From: Eubacterium sp.
GTDB lineage: Bacteria > Bacillota > Clostridia > Lachnospirales > Lachnospiraceae
DNA: 40,687 nucleotides
Direction: 5' to 3'
Assembly (NCBI GenBank): GCA_017433825.1
Contig: JAFRGL010000014.1
Coordinates: forward strand, 1-40,687
Of the stretch, positions 15,976-23,918 are shown one piece after another. Positions within the stretch are counted from its first letter, which is position 1. Every line of letters starts with the position of its first letter. The position numbers were made by a program, and so were the translations under genes. The notes under the pieces are model-generated. The model searched no databases. It was not told the origin of the DNA and saw only the letters and a program-made list of their open reading frames with translations.

Positions 15976-16935
15976 ATGGGCATTAAAATATTCAGCAGTG
16001 GCGAATGGGAAAGGCTGCAGGAAGGCTGCCTGTATAAAACGGACTTTACGGGGCTGGACCATACCCTCGACAGGCTGCTTATCAGATATATGGCGCCGCG
16101 CTGCCATGAGCCGTGGATGCCTCTTGCCCTGCGAAGATTCCGGGACGTCCTGGAAGAGGAAGGATCCGGGGATGATTCTTCGGACGAAGCGTACTGTGCC
16201 TACTATGTCCTGCGGGAACAGGTAATGAGGGAAAATGACCGGGAAGAGCTTAAAAAGGCGGCTTTTCGAAACGGCAGGCAGGATATCGGCTGGTTTGCCT
16301 TCTGCCGCCTTACGGGGTACAGCCTGCCGTCCTATGAAGATGATACGGATGATTACGGCTTGTTTGACTGCGGGCTGAAAAGCGACATGCTGCGGGAAGA
16401 TATCGATGCTTTCTGCAGGGAAATGATAAAAGAGGAAGGACCGTTTGAACCGGAAGCCCGTAAATGGCTTGAAAAGCTGCAGGAAATATCCGACGATACG
16501 CTGGACGAATGGGCGGACGGACAGACGGAGAGAAGTGATTATATTAACTTAAGCGATGAACTGCACGCACTCCTTCGTGTAAAGGCAGGCGCAGAAACCC
16601 TTGACGGGGAAGAGCTGGCGGAAACGGTCAGGGCCGTATTTGACGCGTATGTCCTGATGGTTTATGAGGAAAAAAACGGCAGGGTTTCCAGAAAGCAGAA
16701 ATACACCCTTTTGGATTCGTTCACCCGGAAATGTTTTGAAAGCCTGAAAAAGATGCGGCGCAGCATGATAACGGATGAAACGGAAGCGGTCAAAGCAATC
16801 CTGCAGACCGGCCGGGCAATGCGGCATGATATAACCGGAATCTGGATTCGAAAAACCGCCTGGGATGAGCCTGCCGGTAACCAGCAGCACAGCTTCTTCC
16901 TTAAGATGGCACACGAGTGCGGCATTAAGGAATAA
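15976..16935 (+). CDS. Hypothetical protein
   Basis: This 319-residue protein is acidic, helical and soluble, with no signal peptide or recognised motif. The first third contains YMAPRCHEPWMPLALRRF, and the middle has an acidic DDTDDYGLFDCG loop. The ribosome site AAAGGAG is about 8 bases upstream. It sits alone between mntP and the small repeat-like protein. I cannot assign a family. Confidence 0.7.
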   Translation: MGIKIFSSGEWERLQEGCLYKTDFTGLDHTLDRLLIRYMAPRCHEPWMPLALRRFRDVLEEEGSGDDSSDEAYCAYYVLREQVMRENDREELKKAAFRNGRQDIGWFAFCRLTGYSLPSYEDDTDDYGLFDCGLKSDMLREDIDAFCREMIKEEGPFEPEARKWLEKLQEISDDTLDEWADGQTERSDYINLSDELHALLRVKAGAETLDGEELAETVRAVFDAYVLMVYEEKNGRVSRKQKYTLLDSFTRKCFESLKKMRRSMITDETEAVKAILQTGRAMRHDITGIWIRKTAWDEPAGNQQHSFFLKMAHECGIKE

Positions 16936-17006
16936 TACCAAGATTACGATATAAGAATATTATTCATGTGCACGGTTCTATGCCGTCTTATCTACGGAGG
17001 TTTGTC

Positions 17007-17366
17007 ATGTTTACGATTGACCCGAAAGACAATGCAAAAATAAAATACAAAACGGAATATCATAAGGATGCAGGGGGAAATATTACCGGCTGGTCATTAA
17101 CCGAAACCAGGCCGGACGGTGAATACAGTGTCTTTGAATTCAACAGTGAAGGTGTGTTGACGGGTTATGAAAAATACACCCTCGAAACCATCCATCTGAA
17201 TACGGTTTATCTGGAAGAAAGAATCCGGTTTAATGACGACGGGGAAATGATATGCCGGGAACGCTGGGACTACCTTCCGGAAGACGGCTTAGGCTGGGAC
17301 TTTTACCGTACGGAATACGACGTAAAAGGCAATGTTATTGATACGGACTGGCACGGGCAGGCATAG
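17007..17366 (+). CDS. Small protein with RHS/YD-like strand repeats
   Basis: The start is set at the ATG 17007 by the ACGGAGG site 6 bases upstream. The frame is open to 16968 but has no site there. The 119-residue protein has repeated beta-turn units of the type Y-x-x-x-G-x-(I/V)-x-x (HKDAGGNITGW, EFNSEGVLTGY, RFNDDGEMICR, EYDVKGNVIDT), like isolated RHS/YD repeats. It has no signal peptide and no toxin domain, so it is not a full RHS toxin. The function is unknown. It is followed after 8 bases by the next small gene. Confidence 0.7.
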   Translation: MFTIDPKDNAKIKYKTEYHKDAGGNITGWSLTETRPDGEYSVFEFNSEGVLTGYEKYTLETIHLNTVYLEERIRFNDDGEMICRERWDYLPEDGLGWDFYRTEYDVKGNVIDTDWHGQA

Positions 17367-17374
17367 CGGCATAT

Positions 17375-17569
17375 ATGCAGAAAATGTTTGATTTGGAAAA
17401 AAACGAAAATGACGGCTTTGCGGCCCTTTCCTATGCCGAAAAGAACCGCCTGCTGTTTGAAAAGCAGAAAGCCCTGCTGGACCAGTTCCTGAAAACAGGC
17501 GCGATTTCCCAATCCCAGCATGACAAAAGCCTTCACGACCTGGTTGAAAAGATGGGTGAAACTGATTAA
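17375..17569 (+). CDS. Small helical protein, function unknown
   Basis: This 64-residue protein has a helical central part (EKNRLLFEKQKALLDQFLKTGAIS begins near 22) and a SQHDKSLHDLVEKM end. Proteins of this plan are common in Clostridia as conserved small genes, from memory. It ends 2 bases before the GIY-YIG gene start, so the two are probably translated together. No motif gives a role. Confidence 0.65.
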   Translation: MQKMFDLEKNENDGFAALSYAEKNRLLFEKQKALLDQFLKTGAISQSQHDKSLHDLVEKMGETD

Positions 17570-17571
17570 TC

Positions 17572-18204
17572 ATGAATTACGTCTACCTTCTCCGCTGTGC
17601 GGATGACACGTATTACTGCGGATGGACCACCAGCCTTAAATCCCGCGTGGCGGCGCACAATGCCGGCACCGGGGCAAAATACACACGTTCCAGAAGACCG
17701 GTGCAACTGGTTTATTTTGAGGAATACGAAGACAGACACGAAGCCCTTTCCCGGGAGTGGCATATCAAAAGGATGTCCCGGGAAGAAAAGATTAGTTTAA
17801 TGGAAAGAGGCAGAAAAATGCTCGAAACCGGAATCAAAGGCACCTTGGAGACAACGGTAACAAAAGACAAGACAGCATGCCATGTAGGAAGCGGCGAGCT
17901 GGAAGTCTATGCCACGCCCATGCTGATTGCTCTTGCGGAAGAGACTGCATGGAAAAGTGTTGCAGCGTATCTTAAGCCCGGCATGGGAACTGTCGGTACA
18001 AAGATGAATCTGGATCATCTTGCCGCAACTGCCGCAGGAAGGAAAGTCCGCTGTGAAACGGTGTTAACCGGCATCGAAGGAAGAAAACTGGTGTTTTCGA
18101 TAGAGGTCTTTGATGACGCCGGGAAAGTGGCGGAAGGCACGCATGAACGGTTTATTATCGACAATGAAAAGTTCATGGCGAAAGCCGTATCCAGGGGCAG
18201 GTAA
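17572..18204 (+). CDS. Fusion: GIY-YIG domain (UPF0213/YhbQ type) with hotdog thioesterase
   Basis: This 210-residue protein combines two families usually encoded apart. Residues 1-80 are a small GIY-YIG nuclease-fold domain: YVYLLRC (4-9), YYCGWTTSL as the second motif, R25 in SLKSRVAAHN and E58 in HEALSREWHIK. Residues 83-210 are a fluoroacetyl-CoA-thioesterase-like hotdog domain starting MLETGIKG, with the active segment ATPMLIALAEETAW and a GTKMNLDHLAAT helix. M83 (base 17818) has AAAGAGGC upstream and is exactly where free thioesterases begin. The thioesterase may therefore also be made alone. The joint suggests loss of a stop between two neighbouring genes. Confidence 0.88.
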   Translation: MNYVYLLRCADDTYYCGWTTSLKSRVAAHNAGTGAKYTRSRRPVQLVYFEEYEDRHEALSREWHIKRMSREEKISLMERGRKMLETGIKGTLETTVTKDKTACHVGSGELEVYATPMLIALAEETAWKSVAAYLKPGMGTVGTKMNLDHLAATAAGRKVRCETVLTGIEGRKLVFSIEVFDDAGKVAEGTHERFIIDNEKFMAKAVSRGR

Positions 18205-18237
18205 GCTTTTGGCAGGAATGCCGGAAAAGGGACGACA

Positions 18238-18861
18238 GTGAAAGACGCGCAGTGGGATAAACTGTTAAGAATAAGGACGTCCGGGAGGGACGACTCCCGT
18301 TCGGACCAGTACCGCTATCCGTATGAACCGACGCCTTACAGCGTGCTGGAAAGACTTGCGGAAAGCGGTTTCCTGACAAAGAAGAATACGCTTCTGGACT
18401 ATGGCAGCGGCAAGGGCCGGGTGAGCTTTTTCCTGGCATACCAGGCAGGGTGCAGGTGCATCGGCGTGGAGGCGGACGACAGGATTTACGCAGCCGGCCT
18501 TGAGAACCTGGAAACGGCGGCTTCTTCGGGCAAAACCGCCTTTGAACAGGCGGAAGCGGAAAAGTACAAGGTGCCGGAAACCGTGGACCGCTGTTTTTTC
18601 TTCAATCCGTTTTCGGTGGAAATCCTTAAAAAGGTGACGGCCCGCATTTTGGAATCCTGGTATGAAACCCCGCGGGAAATCATATTGTTTTTCTACTATC
18701 CGTCGGACGAGTATATTTCTTACCTGATGTCCGTTCCGGAAATGATGTTTACGGACGAAATTGACTGCAGGGACTTGTTCCCGAAGGCGGATGAGCGGGA
18801 GCGGATCATGATATTTTCAACAGCAGTTCAGGAGAAAAAAGATGATGACACAGACAATTAA
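18238..18861 (+). CDS. Class I SAM-dependent methyltransferase
   Basis: This 207-residue protein starts at GTG 18238 behind AAAAGGGACG. Motif I is LLDYGSGKGRVSFFL (53-67), followed by CIGVEADDR as motif II, and CFFFNPFSVEIL stands at the substrate/motif IV position (NPF replaces the NPPY of base methylases). It has an early YPYEPTPYSVLERL helix, common in small Rossmann methyltransferases of unknown target. Its end overlaps the nitroreductase gene by 20 bases. Confidence 0.88.
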   Translation: MKDAQWDKLLRIRTSGRDDSRSDQYRYPYEPTPYSVLERLAESGFLTKKNTLLDYGSGKGRVSFFLAYQAGCRCIGVEADDRIYAAGLENLETAASSGKTAFEQAEAEKYKVPETVDRCFFFNPFSVEILKKVTARILESWYETPREIILFFYYPSDEYISYLMSVPEMMFTDEIDCRDLFPKADERERIMIFSTAVQEKKDDDTDN

Positions 18862-19609
18862 GGAACTTTTTGAACGCAAATCCGTGCGTGTTTTTACAGG
18901 GGAGAGTATTCCTCCCGAAGACAAAGCCCTGATACTTGAAGCTGCCGCAAACGCACCGACTGCGGGCTGCCAGCAGTTCTATACCATAATCGACGTGACG
19001 GACCGGGAATTAAAGGAGAAGCTTGCCGTATCCTGCGACAATCAGCCGTTTATCGCAAAAGCCGATATGGTCCTTGTGTTTCTTGCGGACTGCCGGAAAT
19101 GGTACGAAGGCTTCCTGGACGTGGACGCCAGTCCCAGAAAACCCGGCGAAGGAGACCTCATCCTTGCCGTAACCGACGCTGCCATTGCCGCGCAGAACGC
19201 CGTTACCGCAGCGCAGAGCCTGGGAATCGGAAGCTGTTATATCGGCGACATCATGGAAAACTGCGAAAACGTGAAGGCCCTTTTAAGCCTTCCGAAGTAT
19301 GTATTCCCCGCTGCGATGGTTGTATTCGGCTATCCCACAAAGCAGCAGGAAGAAAGGGAAAAGCCCAAAAGAGCCGCAATGCAGTATATCGTCTCCGAAA
19401 ACGGGTATCCGGAAATGTCCCCCGAAGACAGGAGGCAGATGTTCTTCGAAAGCCGGAAGCTTGCAAAAGAAGGCTTCGAAACACTTCCGGAACAGGAAAA
19501 AGAGGAAGTATACCGCAGCTGGATGCGCGCCTTTGCCGACCGGAAATACAACTCAAACTTTGCCAAAGAGATGACCAGGTCCGTCAGGGAATACCTGAAG
19601 GAATACTGA
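18842..19609 (+). CDS. Nitroreductase family protein
   Basis: This 255-residue flavoprotein has the nitroreductase start ELFERKSVRVFTG, the FMN-contacting LEAAANAPTAGCQQ segment, an AIAAQNAVTAAQSLGIGSCYIGDI helix-turn, and the C-terminal extension of NfsA/FRP-type members. It probably binds FMN and reduces quinones or nitro compounds with NAD(P)H. CAGGAGAAA precedes the start, inside the end of the methyltransferase gene, so the two are coupled. The physiological substrate is unknown. Confidence 0.92.
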   Translation: MMTQTIKELFERKSVRVFTGESIPPEDKALILEAAANAPTAGCQQFYTIIDVTDRELKEKLAVSCDNQPFIAKADMVLVFLADCRKWYEGFLDVDASPRKPGEGDLILAVTDAAIAAQNAVTAAQSLGIGSCYIGDIMENCENVKALLSLPKYVFPAAMVVFGYPTKQQEEREKPKRAAMQYIVSENGYPEMSPEDRRQMFFESRKLAKEGFETLPEQEKEEVYRSWMRAFADRKYNSNFAKEMTRSVREYLKEY

Positions 19610-19702
19610 GTCGGATTACCATCCTTTTGGAAGACCCGGAGGAAAAGTACGGGCATATCTTCTGCAGCAAATAAGTTTCCTGAAAATTTTTAAAAATAGT
19701 GC

Positions 19703-19730
19703 TTGACCTTGCAGTTAACTGCAATGATAC
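19703..19730 (+). promoter_or_regulatory. MerR-type promoter with palindromic operator
   Basis: A TTGACC -35 box (19703-19708) is followed directly by the perfect 16-base palindrome at 19709-19724 (TTGCAGTTAACTGCAA) and then a weak -10 (TGATAC or ATACCG). A palindrome filling the -35/-10 spacer is the mark of promoters that MerR-family regulators twist open. The regulator gene starts at 19754, so self-control is likely. Confidence 0.8.
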
Positions 19731-19753
19731 CGTACAGCCAAGGAGGAAAAGAT

Positions 19754-20641
19754 ATGATAACAATCCAGGGATTCGCAAAGCTTTGCGGATGCAATGCCCA
19801 GACGCTGCGGTATTATGACCGTATCGGCCTTTTGAAACCGGCGAAGGTCGACAGCTGGACGGGTTACAGGTATTATGAAGAAGAGCAGGCGGTGCTGTTT
19901 GTAAAGATTAAAAATCTGCAGCAGGCTGATTTCTCCATTGAGGAAATCAGGAACCTTCTTACGAAGGATGACGATCTTTTGATGGCGGCATTTGACAGGA
20001 AGGTTAAAGAGCAGGAGCAGAAGCTTGCAAGAATCCGGGAAATACAGAAATCATATCTTAAAGAATCAATGGATATGCAGAAAATGGTAAATATGCTGAC
20101 GGATTTTGTGGAAGGCAGGATGGCAAGCCCCGCACTTTGGAAAGAGCTGGGACTGGATGCTGAGCAGGAAACGAAGACCCGCGCCAGGGTAAATGACACT
20201 CTGGCTGAATGGCTTTCCGAGTGCAGAAACGCAGGCGCTGAAATGGCGGAACAGATGAACAGCCTTTCCCCGGACGCCATGAAAGACGTCATCGACAGCC
20301 TGAAAAATGAGCTGCCTGACGGAAGCATTCCGGCTTCCGGGGCGTCAGATGAACAAACCTCTTTTGCGGAAGACGTACCTTCCGACGCGGCAAAGGTATA
20401 CGAACGCAGCGGATGGGAACATGTAAGCGAATGGATAAATGATATCCCGGACCTTGAAAGCGGCAGGCAGAGTTACTTCCTGTTCAGGGTTTGCAAAGAC
20501 AGCCCGGTAAACGACCCGGGATTTCCGACCCTTATGCTGGCGCTGATGGACGTGCGGTTCGGCGCCGTTTCAGGCGGCATGAACTGCAGTATCAGCGTAA
20601 GCGGCGACGGCGTTAATCATTTCACACTGTTTCAGAAATAG
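19754..20641 (+). CDS. MerR family transcriptional regulator
   Basis: The start is at 19754 behind AAGGAGGAAA. An upstream in-frame ATG lies in the promoter itself. The 295-residue protein has the winged helix-turn-helix MITIQGFAKLCGCNAQTLRYYDRIGLLKPA (1-30), the wing WTGYRYYEEEQ and the dimer helix (about 70-115). The C-terminal 180 residues are an effector-binding region of unknown type, with no metal-binding cysteine pair. It most likely controls its own promoter at 19703. No efflux pump gene follows directly, and a strong terminator stands right after the stop, so other targets would be elsewhere. Confidence 0.93.
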   Translation: MITIQGFAKLCGCNAQTLRYYDRIGLLKPAKVDSWTGYRYYEEEQAVLFVKIKNLQQADFSIEEIRNLLTKDDDLLMAAFDRKVKEQEQKLARIREIQKSYLKESMDMQKMVNMLTDFVEGRMASPALWKELGLDAEQETKTRARVNDTLAEWLSECRNAGAEMAEQMNSLSPDAMKDVIDSLKNELPDGSIPASGASDEQTSFAEDVPSDAAKVYERSGWEHVSEWINDIPDLESGRQSYFLFRVCKDSPVNDPGFPTLMLALMDVRFGAVSGGMNCSISVSGDGVNHFTLFQK

Positions 20642-20652
20642 ACGGTAAGCGC

Positions 20653-20690
20653 AAGCCCTCAGCTTTTGGTAAAGCTGAGGGCTTGTTTTA
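20653..20690 (+). terminator. Rho-independent terminator after the merR gene
   Basis: A perfect 14-bp stem (20653-20666 with 20671-20684) around a TGGT loop is followed by GTTTTA. It isolates the regulator transcript. Confidence 0.9.
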
Positions 20691-20769
20691 ATGCCTTGCC
20701 GCAGGGTTCGGCACGCGTTTTTCAGGAGAAAAGGCAGCAGACCGGATCCGGTAATTATTCAGAAAACGT

Positions 20770-20798
20770 TTCATTAATTACAGCGTATGGGGTATAAT
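20770..20798 (+). promoter_or_regulatory. Probable sigma-A promoter
   Basis: A consensus TATAAT at 20793-20798 stands 17 bases after a weak TTTCAT -35 (20770-20775), about 85 bases before the 20885 gene. The leader between them is about 80 bases long. Confidence 0.5.
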
Positions 20799-20884
20799 AT
20801 TAACTGGAAGACAGCAATCATCTGAACGGTCAAAGAAAGTCCGGACTGCTTAACGCATGTACAGTATATAAGGAGGAACACTGT

Positions 20885-21373
20885 ATGGAAAACTGCCGGT
20901 TCACTGAGCTTGTGAAAAAGGAAAATGGCTTTGAATATTACCAGGCCTTCCGCGATGAAGTCGACTGGATCCTCGGCGGAAAAGGCGATACGTACTGGTT
21001 TGTAATCATGAAGGACCAGTCTGTTAAGGAAACATATATCGGAAAGTGCAGGGACGGCGTATGGACCGACCGCCTGATAAAAGGAAAGGGAAAGAAGAAA
21101 ACCGAAAAGGAAATGCCTGCGGGAAGCATGATTAAACGCATAGAGGAAAGAGCTTATTTCATGCAGGATGAAAAGTGGGTAACGGACAGGAAGCCGGGGC
21201 TTATTGAAGACGCCCATCCCCACTATCACTATGTCTACGGTATAGGAGACAAGGCGCTGGATGTATCGGAAGCCTACGGGGTGAGCATTGCATATTCGGA
21301 CCTTAAAGACCTTTCGGCAGGCTTCCGCTTAAGGTATCTTTATACGGGAAAAGATGTGGGGCTTCCTGAATAG
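20885..21373 (+). CDS. Hypothetical protein
   Basis: This 162-residue soluble protein has a very strong AAGGAGGAA site. It is rich in aromatic residues (DTYWFVIMKDQ, HPHYHYVYGIG) with a lysine cluster GKGKKKTEKE in the middle. No signal peptide, membrane part or known motif is visible. It heads the unit started by the promoter at 20770 and is followed 23 bases later by a methyltransferase gene. I do not recognise the family. Confidence 0.7.
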   Translation: MENCRFTELVKKENGFEYYQAFRDEVDWILGGKGDTYWFVIMKDQSVKETYIGKCRDGVWTDRLIKGKGKKKTEKEMPAGSMIKRIEERAYFMQDEKWVTDRKPGLIEDAHPHYHYVYGIGDKALDVSEAYGVSIAYSDLKDLSAGFRLRYLYTGKDVGLPE

Positions 21374-21396
21374 ACGCAGGTCCATAGAGGTGAAAG

Positions 21397-22176
21397 ATGA
21401 GTTTGCTTGAGGAATACTATAACAGCAGAGATGAAGAAAACCGGCTTTTGTCACAGCATGGACAGGTTGAATACCTGACAACCATGAAATACATCCATGA
21501 ATGCGTTTCCCATTTTACCGATCCCGGCATTTTGGAAGTCGGTGCCGGTACAGGCAGATACAGCGTTGCGCTTGCTAAGGAAGGATATTCCGTAACTGCA
21601 GTTGAATTGGTTCAGCACAATTTGGATGTATTAAGATCAAAACTGGATGGTACCGAACCGATTGCGGTTTTACAGGGAAACGCCCTGGATCTGTCGGCAT
21701 TTCAGGATAAATCGTTTGATGTAACAATGCTGTTAGGTCCCATGTATCATCTATATACAACAGAAGATAAGATACAGGCACTGTCCGAGGCGGTGCGTGT
21801 TACAAAACCGGGGGGATACATACTGGTTGCTTACTGCATGAACGAAGCCACGATCATTCAGTATGTATTTCTGGGTGGTCATCTTAATGAGGTGAACAAC
21901 CTGCTGACCGATGACTGGCACTGCAAAAGCGAACCGAAAGAAATATTTGAGCTGGTCAGAACAGAAGATATTTCTCAGCTGAATGCCCTATTCCCTTTGG
22001 ACAGGGTCAGGCTGGTAGCAACAGACGGTGCAGCTCATTATCTAAGCGGATTGATTGATGGAATGAGTCAGGATACTTTCGCCAAATGGATGGAATATCA
22101 TTTTGCAACTTGTGAACGGCAGGATCTAATCGGAGCCTCCAATCATACCCTCGATATTCTGAAAGTCCGCGGATAG
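21397..22176 (+). CDS. Class I SAM-dependent methyltransferase
   Basis: This 259-residue protein has motif I ILEVGAGTGRYSVALA (about 48-63), motif II VTAVELVQHNL, and the DVTMLLGPMYHL segment after strand 4, typical of small-molecule methyltransferases of the UbiE/COQ5 type. The substrate is unknown. Base composition is more A+T-rich here than in the 13-20 kb stretch, which hints at separate ancestry. GAGGTGAAAG precedes the start. Confidence 0.92.
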   Translation: MSLLEEYYNSRDEENRLLSQHGQVEYLTTMKYIHECVSHFTDPGILEVGAGTGRYSVALAKEGYSVTAVELVQHNLDVLRSKLDGTEPIAVLQGNALDLSAFQDKSFDVTMLLGPMYHLYTTEDKIQALSEAVRVTKPGGYILVAYCMNEATIIQYVFLGGHLNEVNNLLTDDWHCKSEPKEIFELVRTEDISQLNALFPLDRVRLVATDGAAHYLSGLIDGMSQDTFAKWMEYHFATCERQDLIGASNHTLDILKVRG

Positions 22177-22271
22177 ATTCCGGTTTGCCTGTTTGTTCCG
22201 CGGCTGGCTTGTTTGAAGAAATGCCGTATGGCTGCAAAAACTAAACCGGAGGCTGTGAAGGAAACGCGCAG

Positions 22272-23180
22272 ATGAAAGATACGAAAAAGATAAGAAGTAT
22301 TATACTCATAATCAGCCTTGTACTGACTGCCGGTTTATGCGGCTGCGGTGCAAAACAGAAAACAACAAAGGCGGATGACGCAGGCCACAGCTATCAGCTT
22401 ACGTCTGTTCATCCGGTGAACGGGCGGCAGGGAATCTGTACGGAGGGCGGTTATTACTGGGTCAGCGGTTCGGGAAGCCTGACAAAATATGATAAAGACT
22501 GGAATATCGTTGCCGAAAACAATGACCCGTTCTCAGGCTATGAGCTTGAGGTCAATCACATTGGTGATATCGACGTATGGCAGAATGAGCTGTATTTAGG
22601 CGTTGAATATTTTATGGACGGTGAGGGAAAGAATATCCAGGTCGCTGTCTATGACGGCGATACGCTCAACCTTAAGCGTGTGTTCCCGTTCCGGGCCGAT
22701 ACAGGTCAGCTGGAATGCTCGGGGATCGCGGTCGATCCGGACTCTGAAACGGTATACATGTGTTCCTGGATCGATGATGAATCCAGCGAATATCTGTACA
22801 TGTACGGCCTGGATTCGGGCCAATACCTTGGAAAACTCCATATGGACCCTGTACCAAAGTGGATACAAGGTGTCGCATCCGGCGGTAAAGATCTCTATGT
22901 GACCTGCGACGACGGCGATGCGGATGACGATGCCCCGGACCATATGTACCGGGTCGAAGTCAGCGAAGACCGGCTGAACGGTAAAGTGTTTTCAGAAAAG
23001 ACTTTTGATGAGGTGACAAAGCAGGGTGAGATCGAAGGCTTATGCTTCGACCGTGAGGAGAACCGCTTCCTTCTTCTCTATAATCGGGGGGCCCGCATTG
23101 TGCTGGGCATGCCAAAAGGATTTTACGAAGGCTATACGGAAGAGATCCACGAAGTGTTTGTCTTTGACGTTTTAAGTTGA
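22272..23180 (+). CDS. Lipoprotein with probable beta-propeller fold
   Basis: This 302-residue protein starts with a basic end (MKDTKKIR), a hydrophobic helix (10-21) and a lipobox L22-C23-G24-C25, so C25 is probably lipid-modified and the protein anchored outside the membrane. The mature part has repeated beta segments (GGYYWVSGSGSLTKYDKDW, VAVYDGDTLNLK, SGIAVDPDSETVYMCSW, YMYGLDSGQYLGKL), as in YncE- or SMP-30-like propellers. Acidic turns such as DDGDADDDAPD could bind calcium. The function is unknown. Confidence 0.8.
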   Translation: MKDTKKIRSIILIISLVLTAGLCGCGAKQKTTKADDAGHSYQLTSVHPVNGRQGICTEGGYYWVSGSGSLTKYDKDWNIVAENNDPFSGYELEVNHIGDIDVWQNELYLGVEYFMDGEGKNIQVAVYDGDTLNLKRVFPFRADTGQLECSGIAVDPDSETVYMCSWIDDESSEYLYMYGLDSGQYLGKLHMDPVPKWIQGVASGGKDLYVTCDDGDADDDAPDHMYRVEVSEDRLNGKVFSEKTFDEVTKQGEIEGLCFDREENRFLLLYNRGARIVLGMPKGFYEGYTEEIHEVFVFDVLS

Positions 23181-23202
23181 AATTTGGGGAGATAGAGGAT
23201 AT

Positions 23203-23700
23203 ATGGAACGTCAGGTTATTTTGCTGAATGGTCCGTCCAGCAGCGGAAAATCCACTTTGGCCGAAGCTTTACAGGAACTGATCTTAGAAAAAAGGTCAGA
23301 AAGGTATGGTATTGTTTCTATAGATGATTTTCTGAAAATGTCGATAGCCAAAACAATATATGAAGATGATGTTTTCGAACAATCCGATATATTATGCAGT
23401 AAGGCACTGGAAATGCTGGAGACCGGAGACGGCGTCATCATTGACCATGTGATCACGAGTAAACGGATTTTCGAGCATCTGAAAGAGAAGCTGTCTTCCG
23501 GTCATATAAAGATGGTGCGCATTTCCTGCCCTTTGCATCTGCTGAAAAAAAGGGAAAGCGAGAGAGGAGACAGATGCCCCGGATCGGCAGAAGCCTCAGA
23601 AAAGTATCTTTTTCCCAGGGATGGATATGACCTGGTTGTTGATACCGGCACGAGATCGCCGGCAGAGAATGCCCTGGTGATCCTTGACAATTTGTTCTGA
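23203..23700 (+). CDS. P-loop kinase-like protein (chloramphenicol phosphotransferase type)
   Basis: This 165-residue protein has Walker A GPSSSGKST (10-18) after the ILLN strand, a Walker-B-like DGVIIDHVI segment, a lid RESERGDR and a C-terminal LVVDTG strand. The arrangement (VSIDDFL after the second strand) matches the chloramphenicol-phosphotransferase-like group. That fits either antibiotic phosphorylation or, more often, an unknown small-molecule kinase. Resistance should not be assumed. It follows the lipoprotein by 22 bases. Confidence 0.82.
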   Translation: MERQVILLNGPSSSGKSTLAEALQELILEKRSERYGIVSIDDFLKMSIAKTIYEDDVFEQSDILCSKALEMLETGDGVIIDHVITSKRIFEHLKEKLSSGHIKMVRISCPLHLLKKRESERGDRCPGSAEASEKYLFPRDGYDLVVDTGTRSPAENALVILDNLF

Positions 23701-23711
23701 CGGGGTAGAAA

Positions 23712-23876
23712 ATGAAACAGTATTATGTTGCAAGCCTTTGCCGGGAAGGTGTTCTCGGAGGAGGTATTGCTGCAGATGATGAGGGAATATCGATGAACGA
23801 TGGAGAGAACTACAGGTTTATTGTTTTCAGCCTGAAGCGCTTTGGTGCTTTGCTGAGCGATAAGGTGAAACGTTGA
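23712..23876 (+). pseudogene. Relic of a longer conserved gene, internally deleted
   Basis: A 54-codon frame (too short for the usual length cut) begins MKQYYVASLCREGVLGGGIAAD behind GGGGTAG and ends IVFSLKRFGALLSDK before TGA 23874. From memory, the first part is the start and the last part the end of a 120-150-residue PH/GRAM-like protein in Clostridia, with the middle missing. It may still be translated as a miniprotein. The assignment rests on recall only. Confidence 0.4.
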
Positions 23877-23918
23877 ATTCCCGTTTGATGAGATACGTAC
23901 TTTTACGGAAAAAGAAAA

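Noticed and set aside
15322-16107. 261-codon minus-strand frame
   Set aside because: It is antisense to mntP, rich in Met and Pro from reversed codons, with no motif or ribosome site.
23203-23700. Chloramphenicol resistance gene
   Set aside because: The family fold fits, but most such proteins have no resistance role and nothing else suggests a resistance element.
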